Assembly: GCA_014549065.1 (NCBI GenBank)
Contig: JACDOX010000008.1
Coordinates: forward strand, 7,220,568-7,284,567
DNA: 64,000 bases
Reading direction: 5' to 3'
Source: Cardinalis cardinalis
Taxonomy: Eukaryota > Chordata > Aves > Passeriformes > Cardinalidae
A model generated the notes under the pieces. The model was not told where the DNA came from, searched no databases, and saw only the letters and a list, made by a program, of their open reading frames with translations. A program made the translations under genes and the position numbers. Below are positions 11,801 through 26,299 of this stretch, piece by piece (the stretch's first letter is position 1; each line of letters opens with the position of its first letter).

Positions 11801-14800
11801 GAATGTGTCACTGGCACCACTCAGAGAGGATGCAGCAAGAGAGGATTCTGACAAGCACTGTGGCATTTACAACGNTGCTATTGTGACCTAATCCTGTGAT
11901 AACATGAATCACTTTAATGGAGATGCCATCTGCAATTTGAGTCCTCACAATCCAGCCTGACCCATCATTACATCCACCAAATACAGCAACAGAACTCAAT
12001 GATGCTGCTCAATTTATACCAACAAAAAATGCAAGGCATTCATCCTGCAGAACACACAGTTACAGCCAGAAGTGTTTAATTAAGACCTGATATTAAGGAG
12101 TCGAAAACTATTTAACACACCTTGTTTTGATGGTCTTGTAATGAATTAAAGCTTCTGTCCCTGTATGCACCTTTTCTGGTTTATATTCCTCATCACAAAT
12201 AAATNTCTGATTCTCTTAAATGCGTGGTCAGGAATGTCAGAAAAATATTTTCATGGCACTAAAGTAAAAAAAAGAAGGCTTTTTCTAAAGCCTGCTTTCC
12301 TTTAGGGCAGGCATGTGTGTAGTCTTAAACAGCTATTTTANTATTACCATTAGCTGTTTTTTTCTGTATGTTTAGCATAGGATAGCCTAAAAGTTATCTA
12401 TTCAAAGGTAAAGCATGTAGCTTTTTGTTGAGGTATTTTGCCTATACTAGTTTGTGTTAATAATGGAATTCATGTTTCTTCCCATTATCTTGGAATAAAA
12501 TTCCCTCATTAATTCCAATAACCTAAAAGAGCATACCAGGACTGCATGGATGCTGTGGACTGGTGCTGGTATTGAGTGAAACATGGCTTTAGGCAGAGTT
12601 GGAGCTGGTGTAGGCCCCTCAGATGTCATTTTGGCCACTCTAACTTAATGTTAACTTGTATCCCAACTGTAGAAGAAACTAAAGCAAAATCCACTTCAGG
12701 GTTCTGACAATGGCCTGAAATTTAGAGACGTTCTTTTCTTTGAATCAGGTTATTCTTATTTTGTGTCCTCAACTGCTGGTGAACTAAAGCGTGGAAAACC
12801 TTGAATCCTAGAGATACTTGTGAAATGGGGTAACTTACCTTAATTTCTTCTAAATACTTCTCCAACAGCTTGAAGGCAATTATAACTGAGAGAGTATATT
12901 AGAGGACTTTCAATTGTATTTGTGTTTTCCTTCTATTTGATGCAGTGTCAACAGAGAGGAAAGTAATAGAATTTGTTAATGTAAGTGTTAAATGATTAGG
13001 AAATGTCCTCCAGTTTTCAGGAGTTAACTGTGCTCATTGTTGTTTCATTTATGTCAATGGGATTATTTAAATCAGTAATAGTTTCAGATTTAGAAGGATA
13101 AAAAGAAGAGGTTAGGAATGGAAGAGAGTGGTCTCACACTGTGATTAGCAGTGAATGGGCCANTCATCCTGAAATGTGGATGTAAAAAATCTGTTTGTTA
13201 GAATGTAGAAGAGAGGGCTTTTAGCACTCACACGTGCACACACAGACAGGGAAGAAAGAATGATAAATAGAGTGGAAGCAGCAGAAATGTGAGACAGAAA
13301 GTGAGAAAGTCAAGCTGGCTGTTCTGTATACCCCTTATGGCTCCTTCTGTCTGTGGATAGCTAAAAGAGAATGAAACAAGTGGTGTAGCTGAAGACTTGG
13401 GGGAACTGTCTGAGCATTGCAATGTGCAGTGCTTTGTAGGTTTACCTCTCCTTGTGTATCCTTACCTGCTCATGCAGGACACTNCTTTGAAATGTGGAGT
13501 CCTTTGGAGCAGTAGTGTGTTGAAAACGTCCCATTGCTAAATGTCATCTCTAAAGCAGGGAAGATGGTTGATTTAACCCAAACTTCTTTGCCTATGTGTT
13601 GCTTACTAGTGAACCTTTTAATGGAGATGTTAAGGATAAAAAAGGATCTTGAAATATGCTATTGAACTTTTAGATGACCTCTCTTTTTATGGCCCCTCTC
13701 TGGGGAGAGTAAGAGGATGAAAAGTTTTCATCAGTCTTAGTTCCTTTCTGTGATAAGAGGGTAAAATTCTGGTGCTAACAGAGACAGAGACCTTTAGCTG
13801 ACAATGNGGTTTATATTTACCTGTAGTCTTCCTCAGGTTCCTAAGGTATCTATCCTGAAGGCTAGATGTTTGGCATACCTACTCCTGAGTGCAGCCATGG
13901 TTTCAGATCTTACTTGAAAATGACAGATCAGTTTTAGCATCATAAAACTAAGGGGGGAAAAAAAAAGCTATCAATGTCTTTAGCTGTACCACTATCATCA
14001 CCCAGAAGGTGGCAAAAAGGTAATTTTGTTCAGCCCCTGCAGGAGCTGGCACCGGTATTTAAGCATTTCTGCACTTCTATCTCTTGATACAAAGCTAGGC
14101 CTTGAGCAGCTTCTGTACAAACAAGATCATAAATTCAGCTCTAACACTGCTAGTGTAAAACTAATTGAGACTGTGAGGCTGTGCCAGCTATGGTTCATGT
14201 ACTGCTGGCATTGAGGTGGCTGTGTGGATGGACAGAATTTCAGGTTGATGGGCAAACTGCATGCCTGAGTACATCCTGGACTTCCTGGACACAAGAAGGA
14301 CCCCCCAGGTTATCAGCGTGCATCGATTCACAGGCGTTTTGGTCCTGTCTAGCCATATTTCTATGGTGATGTGTTCAGGACATGCATCTTTTCTTCCCGT
14401 AGGCTGCCATGCGGACAATGCTGCACAAATGTCCAGCAATAAATGGGGTCTAACTTCCATTGATGCTGATAACAAAAGCTGATCAGGCAAGAATAGAGTC
14501 ACTATAATCATATCAGGCAGTGTGNGACCACCCATCTCTGTTTAGGCTGAGAATCTCTCTTTCATTAAACTCAAGGCTGGCACTGATCGTGATAATTTTT
14601 TTTCAAAATATTTATTATGACCAAGCTTTCTCACAGATGTTTTCACTTGGATGGTAGGGAAAACAAGACAAAACAGGATGGTATTCTGCAAAAAAAGAAA
14701 ACATCAGTAAGAGTAGCTCCCTATTATCTTTGCTAATTTACATGCTCATCAACATCCAGTTCGAGCTAACTTCTCAAACCAAGCTAGTGAGAAATGACAN

Positions 14801-16994
14801 AGCGTGTGGAAAGCACAGCTCTTCACCTCAGCTGCTGGCTCCAATTTCTCTGTCAGCTCTTGTTACAGCTTGGATTAGGTGCTAAAGGTTTACCTTGACA
14901 GCCTGTCTGTTTTTCATTCACTGAACCTCTTGTTCTTGAGAATGAGTAGCGAGTGATGCTTGTGGTGCTTTTGTGATTCAAGGCCATTAGAAGAATTTCT
15001 CTTTACAAGATATGATTCCAACAACACAGGAAATACAGAAGCAGTGAAAGGGAGAGTGGAAACCATTCTCTATTTCCTGGATACATTAATCTCAGGGAAA
15101 GGAATCAAGAGAATAGCTGTTTCTACGTCTGTATAGAAAATTATCCACTGATTGCAGTGATGTTCTTTCAGCTGTCTGCTTCCTGCCTTGGACCTCTGGT
15201 GTCAGTGGAGTGGTCATGTTCTCTGCACTCCCACTTCAGCTCACACATGGAGAAGAATCTGCCTCTGCTGGCACTGAGGCCATGTTTGGGCTGAGAGAAA
15301 AATTTGTACCTCCTACACCAGGAGCATGTTCTGTCTTGTCTAATGCACTGCTGCTTAGAACCTCTTGCCACTGGTTGTGTTGCTTAACTTTGTAACTGGT
15401 ACCGTTGGAGGGATATTTGGAAAGCATTCCTCCCTTAATTACTTTGGATGCATGCAATTGGACAATTGCTTCAAACACTAATCTTCTTAAAATTATGTAT
15501 ATGCTAAAAGCTAAAATTTGTAAGAGATGCAAACATTAACTTTAGCATCAACATTGCTGTAATGTGATCATCAGAAACATTGCATGGTAAAAAAATCTCT
15601 CACAAAGTTTCACAGAGGTCACATCAGCTTTAGTTTTTGTTTGATTTTTTGGAGATCTTTAGATGCTCTGATTTCCTTCTAATTCACTAAGTTCAACTGT
15701 GATTATTTGTGTGATTTAGCTTAATTGCTTTTTGCAGAGGGNGTCTGTATTGACAGAATGAGGGTCAGTATGTAGTGTGAGCTGAGGCTTGCTTCAGTTT
15801 TTACATTTTCCACATTTCAGTTTCCTAATATTGTTCAGTTGCCAAGAAAACAAAGGAAAGTGGGATGTGCCTGAATGAAAAAAAAATAGTAATTGATGTG
15901 TGGTTTGGGCTCTTATTTAATGGGTTAAAGATCACCATGAAGGATTTAACAATTGATATAGCCAGTATTAAATAAACCCTATGTTTGAAGAAAGCTCCAT
16001 TACTTATAATGGAATAAAACCACTGAGAAATGTCACTGCTCACTTCTATTTGTCATGAAGATGCCTCTAGGGATTTGGACAAATAGCAGAAACGTCTTCT
16101 AAAGGGTGAAATCATACACATGCCAATGAGAAAGTGCCTCTCTGAAGGCNATTTTAACTGCAATGTGTAGTAACTGGTTAATTTTAAACCTTGCTAAAGA
16201 GTAACTTTGAAATGAGTATATAAAAGAAATAATATTTTGATATTTGCTGGAAAGAGTTGACATTTCAAACCCACAGGACACAGTCTTTTATGATTAAGAG
16301 CTAAAGTAACAGCATTCATAGCCTTTCAGGTAACAAGCTAATTGAGCACAGCATCAGCTTACATATACATTTTTCAGGGAGAACCCTATTTGAAAGAGAA
16401 CTTTCTTAGGAAGTCTTTCATGATAGCTTTTGTCTTTTTTTATGTGTGCAGCTCCACTGTCAAACTCAGGGAACAAGATAATATACCAGTCTTAGCCAGT
16501 CCTGCAGCAGAAGCAAACAGAGCTGTTTGAGTCTCAAAATGATAAACAAATCAGAGATAGAAAAATTCTCCTTCACTGAATGTAGGGGTGGGAGAATTTT
16601 GTTTTTTGTTTCCTGGAAGTGCATTTGAGATATGCACTNCTCATGTCAAATCTCTGCTATATATAAGATCCTGTGATTGATTGTTAGGTTATGGGCATCC
16701 AAGGGTAAATATCAACAGGTTAGACTGTCCAGCAGCTTAGAAGATGGAAGACCTAATTTATTTGTGTTCTGGACACCANTTTTCCATGTGCCTTTGGGAC
16801 AAATGTCAAGCTGTGTTGCCTGAATGTGTCCATTGCTCTGAGTCAAACTTCACTTTGTACCAGCTAAAGCATTTCCAATTCAGAAACTGATATTACTGAG
16901 CATGGGGGAAATATCAGAGTTGAAGTGTAACTTTCTGCAGGCAGTTTTCCATTGCTGGAACACCCTTAAGAGGTTTGGGTTTTTTGAGGGCTGG

Positions 16995-17369
16995 TTATTG
17001 TATTTGTTCAATTTGTGTGGTGTGCTTTATTTGATGTCTGCAAGCTATTGAGCTGTCTGGAGTTTCAGCCTCTTCTACAGACACACCTGCTACTGGAAAA
17101 TAATTGTAGTGGAACTTCCTCTTCTGTTGTTTGTATTTTGAACTATGACTGGTTTCTGGTATTGGAATAGCAGTGCTGTGCTCACCGCTCTGTTGTGTAT
17201 CAGAGAATTGTTTTTCCATAACNGCTTTAACTGTAGTTGGCTTTGGAAGTTGGTAGCTTGTGGAAAGCCTTAGACTTTGTATACTATATATAGACATTTC
17301 TTTGTTTGTTTATTTTACTTGAGTGATAGGAACTTCCATTTTTGATGCTTCTTTTAAAAAAAGTTGATA
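16995..17369 (-). pseudogene. Possible decayed coding fragment, unidentified
   Basis: On the minus strand a frame with only one internal stop runs from about 17369 down to 16995 (about 125 codons, ending at a stop). Its composition is polar and Lys/Ser/Thr/Gln-rich. Parts look like ordinary soluble protein (for example TETSHSSKYKQQKRKF-like content near 17160, rendered here as PETSHSSKYKQQKRKF), and it contains one ambiguous base at 17223. There is no start codon in good context, no clear splice sites and no recognised domain. A chance open frame is a real alternative. It is listed because the length and composition stand out against neighbouring sequence. Confidence 0.18.
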
Positions 17370-20300
17370 CAGACATAATGTTAAAAATTAATTAGACCTG
17401 ATCACAAATGTTTACTAAGAAAACAGAAACAATGCCACAATTTCAAAATTGGATGGCCTTTGTTGTTGTCAAGAAAGAAGGATAGACTGTATCTCACTTT
17501 GATTAATTGTGGTTAACTGGATTTTTGAATGTTAGCAGTGAAGTTGTATTGATTTTTGAGCTTCACCAAGTGAACATGTTGGCCAGTATTAACAGTTGTC
17601 CTGAAGATAACAATAGATTTTAAATTAAAGAGATTTTTAAGTTGTAATTCCCTATAGTTGTTTAAATGAAAGCATCTTATTTCATTAGGACTGCTTCTCT
17701 CAGTGGGGATTTACAATTGTGTCTAAGATACCTATGGCTGAAAAATGTGTCCTCNGGTGTTTTCAGCTCACAAACTTGGTTTGCAACTTAGTTTGGTGTT
17801 GAACATCCNTAGTCTCAGAATTCTCCTAAAAACNGCACGTCTCTGGAGCACAGACTTTCTGCAAAGTATTCCCCTGAGAGTTTTGTTGTACGAATGTGTT
17901 AATAACTTAAATGAATAATGGATGAAGTTTTTGGAACTACCACTTAATGCAGATTGATACTGGGGTGAAAAAGGAGAATTTATTTGCTTGAGAAACCATG
18001 TCAGTATGTTGTTAAAGCTCCATAAAGCTCCATAAAGTTTTTTTTCAGAGCAATGACATAACTGAAACAGCATAATTTCTGCTTTAGAGATGAATTGCAA
18101 GTAAAAGGAGAACCTGTGAGATAGCAATAACTAAAGCTGCGCAAATTCTTTGCAATTTAACAGAGTTTTAAAGACCTGCAAAAATTTGTNAAGTTTGATG
18201 ACAAAAATGATTCTTTAATGTGTTGAATAATCTGGACATACCTTATATGAGGACATGTATTTTTGAGAGCTATGCTTTCATGTAATTGTCACAAAGTTAA
18301 GTAGGTGATTTCATTTGTCTCTTTTGAGCTCATAATTGCACATTTCACATGCAAATACTACCCTACAGCAGAAGTCCCTGGAAAAGGTATGCATTAAAAG
18401 AAAAAGGTTGGAGGATTGTTTAGAATGATNGATTAAATGTTTTCCTTATCTCCTGCTTATTATGAATGATAGCGCTTGTCCTATGCTTTTCACCTGCAGG
18501 TGTCTTCACCTCNGTAAAGCCCATTTAAATGGAAGAGGTACCTTAAGCTGCAGGCACAATAAAGTCAAACCTTCAAACTTGCACCCCAAAGATTGATTCA
18601 AGTGCCTAACAGTTTTAGTTCTCTTATATACATGGCCTTAAAATGGATTTTGCAGCCAATGAGGACTCTCTTGGCTTCTTCTCTCAGAATGATGCTATTT
18701 TANTTCTTTTTCCCCAAACCTGGCACTGGCTGTACACACGCACTTGGCAGAGGGTCTGTCTGGAGGTGTATGATTCACCTGGCAATTCCACCTGTCCCAG
18801 AGTCTTACATAGCCTCTTCTAAGTTCCCTAGCAGTCTTACAGCTCTTTGACCCCAGCAGTTTTCCCTCCTGCCACCCCTAGAACTCTGCCACGTAGGACT
18901 GCTCTGCCCTGTTTGCTGGCACTGCCAGGAGAAGACACAGCACCCATGGCTGTGATTTCTGTCTCTCAGAGCTGATGAATGCAGTGCTGCTGTTACCTCA
19001 GCCTCCTTCCTTGGGTGGCTGATTTCAGCAGTGTTTGTGTGCAGCCTGCACTGCTCTGCTGGGGTTCATGACAGGCTGCTGGGGAGCCTGGGCTTTCAGT
19101 GGCCACAAGCCCATTCCATCTTTCTCAATTTCTCAGGCAAATCAACAAGGTCTGACTTGGGAAACTCTACAGCCTCCAGTGCATACGACCCATGAATATT
19201 TGCATGCTCTAGGTTTCTAGGCCCCTTCCCATGGATTCAGGATCTTCCTTTTTGGACATGGTTATNTGAGCCCAAACTCGAAGTTTTTGGGGATTCTGTT
19301 CTAAGTGCAGGTCCCAGGGCCATAGCTGAGGTCTTGGCTCCAAATGTGATTTGAAATTAAGAAAGATGTTAGGAAAAGAGCTGTAGGGTTGGTAATGTTT
19401 TTCACATCTATAAAATGAAGGATTTTAAGTCCACAAAGATGGAAGACTGTTTTGTGTTTCTAATATATTTTTCAGTGCCTATTGATGCAAAAGTGATCTG
19501 TGAAATCCTTCATCACCTGTACTAGCCACAGCCCTCTCTTTCAGGTTCATCTTTGAGATTGTTATCATACATCATTTCAGGGTAGTGTTAGATGGTTCTG
19601 GTGGCTCACCCTGTGTTTGCTGCAGAACTTCATTTAAAGGAATGGTCCTAAAGTTGATTCTGTGTTCTGGGGATTTCACTGTGGGTGTCAGGAAAAGTTA
19701 CAGGCTCCAGTGCCTGTGTGTCATGGAGTCAAAGCTGTCAGTGTAGCTCTCTTTGCAAACAGGTGTGTTTGCAAATCTGAGACCTGAGAAAATAAACAAG
19801 TTAAGGCTCTCTAGAGAGATTTGCCCAGTCCTTTCCTTTATTCTGCTATTTTTTGATGCCTATTTTCAGTGCAATTAAAAGTGAAAAAATTTTCTGGGAA
19901 ACTGAGGCACAAGCACACTTCTCTGTGTCTTGAACTTTCCAGAGGGGAAATCTGGAGGGGAGAAGGGAGATGTTACCAAGGGACCCTTCCTAGCCATAGC
20001 CATATTGATTGGCTCTAACACCAACCCTTTCAGAATGTCTTTACCCTCCTTGAGAAGAATATAGTATACATTTAAAAGCTTTTTTTTTTCCTTTTAAATT
20101 TCTTGACAGTGTCTGCACTACCATGTTTTACTTTCTCTGTGGACTATTTAAACCAGACAAAATTGGGCACTGGAATGTTAATTACTTCTTAATTAGGTTG
20201 ATTAATAGTGTATTGAATGATGGAAGTTTTCCATATTCCTTCTCAGGCCNGTTTCCCACTTACCCATTCTTTTTTAATTGGCTATGGTTAATTTTCTCTC

Positions 20301-22820
20301 TTTTCATTTGTTAGAGTGATTTTATTTTTATCAAGTATTTTGTTCAACTGGGAATATGTCTTAGGTTTCCATGAATAGCAGCTTAGCTCCTGAATTATNT
20401 TTAGTCTATAAAGAGAGATTAAAAAACAAAGGTTGAACCAGTCATAAAAAATTAAGTCAGGCAGTCTGGAGGAAGAAGTAAATGCTAGTAGTAGCATGTA
20501 GCTAGTAGATGGTAGTATTGCCTCTCCCATTTGAGACATTGGAGACCCAAGTCCAAACCCTGTATTTGCCTTTGGAAGTGTGACTCTGTTTCCCACATGA
20601 TTGTTTTGACAACCAGACTACAAAATATTTGGCTTTGTTTCTCTCATTGTTTCTCTGATACTGCTGGTATCTAGAGGAGGACAGAAGCTGTTGCCTCCTC
20701 AGAGATTCTGTNGCTATTATGGAAGATAACACAAAGTACACACAGAGTTAAGAGAGGCCTAAAATCANAGCAAAATGCTTTTGGAGCTAGTTGTGCAAAA
20801 TGTTTTATTCTTCATAAAACAAAAATGCTTAAGTTCACTGCTCTCCAGCACTGATGTTTTCTTTGATGGTGAGAAATGGGAGGGGATATTCTTTCAAACA
20901 AAGGTTATTCAATATGATCCACTCTTAGAAACACCATGCTGTGTATTTTTATATTTAGTGCAACCCACTAACTTCTGGAACCATGGTGATGCTCTGGTTT
21001 GTCCCTCAGTGCTGTCTGGAGAAGCTTGGCGTTAGACTGGAACCTCAGAGCTGCAGTCCTTCCCCCTGGATGATTAGCCCTAGGCACCAAACCCAGATAT
21101 TTCTGCAGTCTGGGAAAATGCAGATAGCTGCATCTGAATGCTGTAGCAATGAAAAGAGCAAAAGAGCCCTGGTATGCCAGAAAGGTGCATTTGTGGACTT
21201 GNTACACTTGAGAATCCAGCTGAAAGAAACAATATTTGCCAAGAAAGTTGTCTCACATGCTGCTGGTCTGTTTCTACCCAATGGNATTGGAAGCAAATCT
21301 GTCATAGGTGAACTTCTTTGATGAAAAGTTGACAGACCTGATCCTAAGACCAGGTTTTCCAGGAAGCTAGCCACTACTTCTTGGTGCAGGAAAAATCACA
21401 AGTCAAACATTTCTGACACGTATTTGGCATTTTTTTCTTCTTAATGCAAAAGTACNTAGAAATAAAATTAGTTCATTTGCAGAGATTAATGGAATTTATG
21501 AAAACTGCTACGAATTGTTTATTTAGGATTTGAGCAAATAAACAGCCTAAGTTCCTACTACTGAGGATATAGAAGACAGTACTATATTTGCTTCTTAATG
21601 CNCATGTTTCCTCACCTGGTTACCTACACCAGATATTTTTCTGAGGTAAAGTTATTGTTTGTGGTTCCTCTGTATGAATTGATGGTCTGTTGCTTCCTGC
21701 TAATCAGGTGGTCACCTTTAACAACTATTTTTAGCGTGCATCTAAATCCAGTGTAACTTGCAATATCAGAACCCTGTAATGGCTGTGAGTATGCAGAAAC
21801 TTGCTTTTTAAAAATTGGAGTTGGAGCAGGCTTTCCTTTGTGAGAGAATTCCAAGGAGGCCGTGGGGTGGTGGTGTATGGTCCTTAGAAGAGAACACACA
21901 GTAACCCTCTTACAAAATCAGGGTTATGCAAATTTGAAAAATAATTTTTGTTTGCTATAGCCAGAATCTGTGCCAAAGCATTTCTTATGCAAGGCATCTT
22001 GCTCTTTGAGGAAAAAGACCTGTTGAGCATTTGACGCTTGGCCAAATGATTTCTTGCTTTATATTCACAGCTTTTGGGAAAGACTCTGGCTGATTATTCT
22101 GTGCAAAGTACAAACCAGCCTTAGCACTCATTTTCTACAATATATCTGAAAATGAAGTTGAATAGAAAATCATGAAAAAACAGACGTTATAACAGAAGTT
22201 GGCCTTATGGCCAGCTACATTTTCTTTTTTGACACTTAAGTCTTTTCCTGGTGTGATAGAAAATTCTGGAATTTATTTAATGAGCTTGAGAATCTCATCT
22301 TGGTAAAATAAGTATGTAGAATACAAATGTATGTCATTATGTTCACCAGGCTTCTGAAATCTAACAGTAATTACTGGTGTCTCTTGCAATTCAGGAGAGA
22401 TGGCAGGTTGCTGTAATGATTTACCTTAAGAATATGTTACAATAATCTACACTAATAGCTGATTTTCCATGCATTTCCTGGTTTTTCCTCTGGTTTAGGA
22501 GAGATATGACAGACAATGTCATTATCTCTGAAAACTGGAGGCCTACAATGGAGAACAACAGTCATCAATGTTTGCAGCCCACTTGGAGGATGGTGGTAAT
22601 TAGACAAACTGGAAAGTTGCTGAAGAAAAGAGAGTAATCATAGAGAAGAAAGTAGATCCCTGAAACTTGCCACGATATGATTTGTGTGTATGAATAGNGA
22701 CAGATACATCAACTGTCAGTCATTTATATTGCATTTCAATATCTGTTTTTGTTGTCAGGAACATCTACATTGTGCTATGCACACTTGAACTCGAGAATTG
22801 GAATCCATAGGGAATGTGCT

Positions 22821-22840
22821 CCTATGTGTGCTCACATAGG
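22821..22840. repeat. Short perfect hairpin
   Basis: CCTATGTG and CACATAGG form an 8-bp perfect stem around the loop TGCT. No function is evident. It has no T-run after it and lies in non-coding sequence. Confidence 0.8.
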
Positions 22841-25800
22841 GTTATTTCTTCCAATGAGAGTAACAGGGCCATGAGGAGATCTCCAACACAGCACAAAGCT
22901 TTGGGAGAGCTTTGACAATGCTGAAGTAAGGATCAACTGAGAAAAGATGTAGAAATTCAGTCTTAAAACAGAATATCTTGCTCTTTCTTGACAGAATATT
23001 CAGCATGGAGTCATGTGATGCAGCCTGTAGTTTACTAGCTATGTATCCTGAGAGTACTGCTATAAAGTTTCTCCTCATCAAAAGGAAAAACAGAATCCTC
23101 AGTAGCTANGAAAACATCTGTTGTACATCAGACTGAATTTCTGCATGGTTCAGTGTAACATTAATGAAACATTGACAGCTCTGTAGCAACAAACCAGCAG
23201 AAATGCAGTGCAACTCAGTGTAATGGAGGCATAAATGACAAGCTGCAGTGTAACCTTCAGGCCTTTGTTNATGTAGCCTAAATTTTTTTGCCTCTTTCTT
23301 GCCTACCCTTTCACCATCCTGATTTATCACAGCATTGCTTGGTGGTGGCTTTCCCATTTGCACCTCTATAAACCAAAGTGTTTCAGCCTACCGGTGTGCT
23401 GCATAGAACATGGACAGATGAAGTGATAGCAGCTGTTATTGCTTTTGGATGCCTTCCTTAGTTGAATTTATCCTGCTGNCCCACATAATTTCATTCTGTG
23501 GAAAGTTTCTTTAATCCATTTCTCTAGATGCATTTTCATGCTGGTATATCACAGTATTTAAAATGGGGTTGTCTCTGTGTCATGTTTCTTTCTGCAGTTC
23601 TTAAAAGACTTTACACTTCAACCAAAAGTATTCTGACTAGTTTGCTTTTTGAATCCTGTTCAGGGTTGCAGGTGCCACTGTATTGAGATGGGAACATCAA
23701 AGGCTCTGTGTAAGTCATTATGATTGCATTCATGATGATCACAGTGCTTATGTTCATGGNATTTAGATTAATCTTGATCAGTGGTATTTTGACATCTAAT
23801 GCTTCTATTCATTGTTGTTTACCTGCTCACAAAGCCTAAATATGTAGCTGGGCCCAAAGAAGTCTTGTGAAGCCAAGGCCCCAGGCAGTAAGATCCCAAG
23901 ACCATTTCTGCAGGAATTAATTCTGAGTGTAGATGAGAGCATTTCCATAACCATACCAAGCTGTGAAGTTCACCAGGAACCTCTACAGTCCTTCTAAGCC
24001 CCCATGTGATTGTTGTACTTGTAGCAGATGCTTTAGGAACTAAAAAGTGACTCAGTGCTATGAGGAGCAAGTGAGAGTGTACACTAAAAAATCAGTAGTT
24101 TCAAAGGCAACATTGCCAGAATCAAGTGTAAAGCTGCACTCACAGGCTGCAAAAATAGCCCTGTGTCTAGAATACTATCTTATGGAAATTCTGTAGGAAA
24201 TGAGATGTATTCTCTGTAGTGGTGTCCCTCAGAGGTAACACAAACAACTTAAAGGAAGATGTACAGAAGATGGCTTTGAACTGACTTGAGGACTGACTGA
24301 AATCTATTGACATCTGCTATCTGCTCAGTGCAAATAGACTCTCACTCTTTTCTATCCTTTACCCTGAACCAGAAGATGANCTGGACACATCATGTAATGG
24401 CATGGCTGGGTAGGATTTTATTCCTCGCCCCTAAATGTGCATATTTCCCTGTATTTAATTTCAGGTTGCAGAGTTTCAGGTGCCTTACATTTAAGATGGA
24501 AAGTATAAAACATATCTATGGCTGATTAAAAACAACACAAACAACTCAATATGATACTAAAGACAACAAATTTACAGAGCAGGCAGAGAGAGAGAGACCA
24601 GTGNCTGGATGGACGTAGAGACTACCAGTCACTCTTAACAGCTGTGCCTTATTGTCACAAAAATTGTAAGATGCTAGTGTTGTTCAAGTATGTCTAGGAG
24701 GCTAAATCCTTTTTCAGGATTTCCAGAGCTAGTCTCTCTTAGGCTATCAATCCACCATCCTCCAGTTCAAGATCTGGCAGAAGCTGGAAGAAATCTAGAA
24801 GTCCTTCCCTTAAATGACAATAACAATATCTGAAGGCACCATTTTCATTGCTTGCCTTTTCAAACGCCTAAATCCTTTTGATATTAAAGAGACTAGTTAT
24901 GTATCTGTCTGAACAGGTATCTAAATGCCTTTCAGACTTGCTTGTTCATATNTTTGTGCTTCAAGTTTCTATTTCTTCTAAGAAAGAACAGTAGGCACTT
25001 TCCTACCACACAAAATAAAAACCAAAGTTCTTGAGGACTAGGAATATTTCTTCTCATTGGTGGTATGAGGGGAAAAAGGAACAAGGGAGAAAACAAAAGA
25101 TTTTGAAGGAATCTGCAGAGATAGTAAATCTCTGCCTATGCAGATACTGTGTTTATCATATCATTAGGAGGTGACTAATGAGCAATCTGAGGTAGAAACT
25201 GTTATGATGGAAGCTTAATATAATAATAGATGCATTAATAGCCTCTAGAGGAAAAAGGTTGTAAGGCCTGAGATATTTGTGTGTAACCACACACATATTA
25301 CCAAAGCTGCTGAAGGAACTTGCTTGAGACAGGGTGTTCTAGAGATCTCCAGGAGTCACCTGAAAGGCACCCTTGAAAGTCCCGGTAGCAACAGGCAGGC
25401 ATCACTGACAGACATGTTGCCCTAGCTCAAGAGGTGGGAGTGACAAGGAGCAGGCAAAGGCTTAACTAATCTTTGCCCTCACTGCTTTCTGCTGGGCTTT
25501 GTGTTTATCCTCAGCAAAGCAAACTGTGAATGCTGATCATCTGCAACATCTGTCTCTTGGCACAATCATGCACATGATGATGATGCAGCAGATTGAGTGC
25601 TAATGACTCAACTAATTGAGCCACATACCGAGGAATGAAGCAGCTAGTTGCCTCCTCATAACCCAGAAATGAAATATTAGAAGAATTTCTGGAGCAATTC
25701 AGACATGTCAGAAATGTATTGTGATTCTTCAAGAAAACTTTGGTCTTGATTCCCTAGAATGGTGCACAGTTACACACCACTTAGCCACATGATCAGTTCA

Positions 25801-26299
25801 GAACAGCAAGTATATAAAATCCTTTCTCTCTTCCTGTCCTTTTTCCTACCATCTTTTGAAAGTCCTTTTCTATCTTTCAGTCCCCAATTACTAGATGCAA
25901 GTGAGAAGAGCTTTTCCTTAAACTCCAATGTGTAAATGTCAGTCACACTCATAGTTCTATTTTTCAACCAGGAGAGGCAGACAGACAGGTGAACTCATAA
26001 TCAAATGGGCTAGAGGGTGAAGATTTTTCTGCCTCCAAGCTGCGCTTGTATAATTCATTCTTCCATGGTACTCTGAATTCAGGCACAGCTACTGCATGTC
26101 TGCATTAATTCTGATACTTCGTTATAGATATTCTCACCGAGAAAGTCAGAACTGGAGAAGTTTGGTTTGATCAACTGCTTGGATGTTGTCAGTGCTATCC
26201 GCCTGTAATGCCTAATTTTGTGGGCTTTTCTGTATAGAAGCTGATTCTTGTATATGTTGTTAGACCTAAAGGAATATATTGAGATTAAAACCATGGGCT

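Larger units (their letters stand above)
8834..26299. other. Non-coding stretch, no confident gene
   Basis: About 17 kb of intergenic or intronic sequence. Open frames are mostly under 110 codons. The longest (10025-10450 plus, 141 codons) has no recognisable domain and no supporting splice or promoter signals. On the minus strand, 17300-16995, 21899-21624 and 23363-22842 read like protein for 90-170 codons but contain stops or lack any context; they are treated as candidates only. No repeat family was recognised here. A few weak simple repeats occur, such as the GA run near 24588 and a GCTCCATAAA doublet near 18017. Confidence 0.45.

Noticed and set aside
14188..14535. 115-codon minus-strand open frame
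   Set aside because: Overlapped by open plus-strand frames, no motif, no context.
20968..21374. Several overlapping open frames of about 80-112 codons on both strands
   Set aside because: Openness on both strands at once indicates a local shortage of stop codons, not coding. Three ambiguous bases also inflate the frames.
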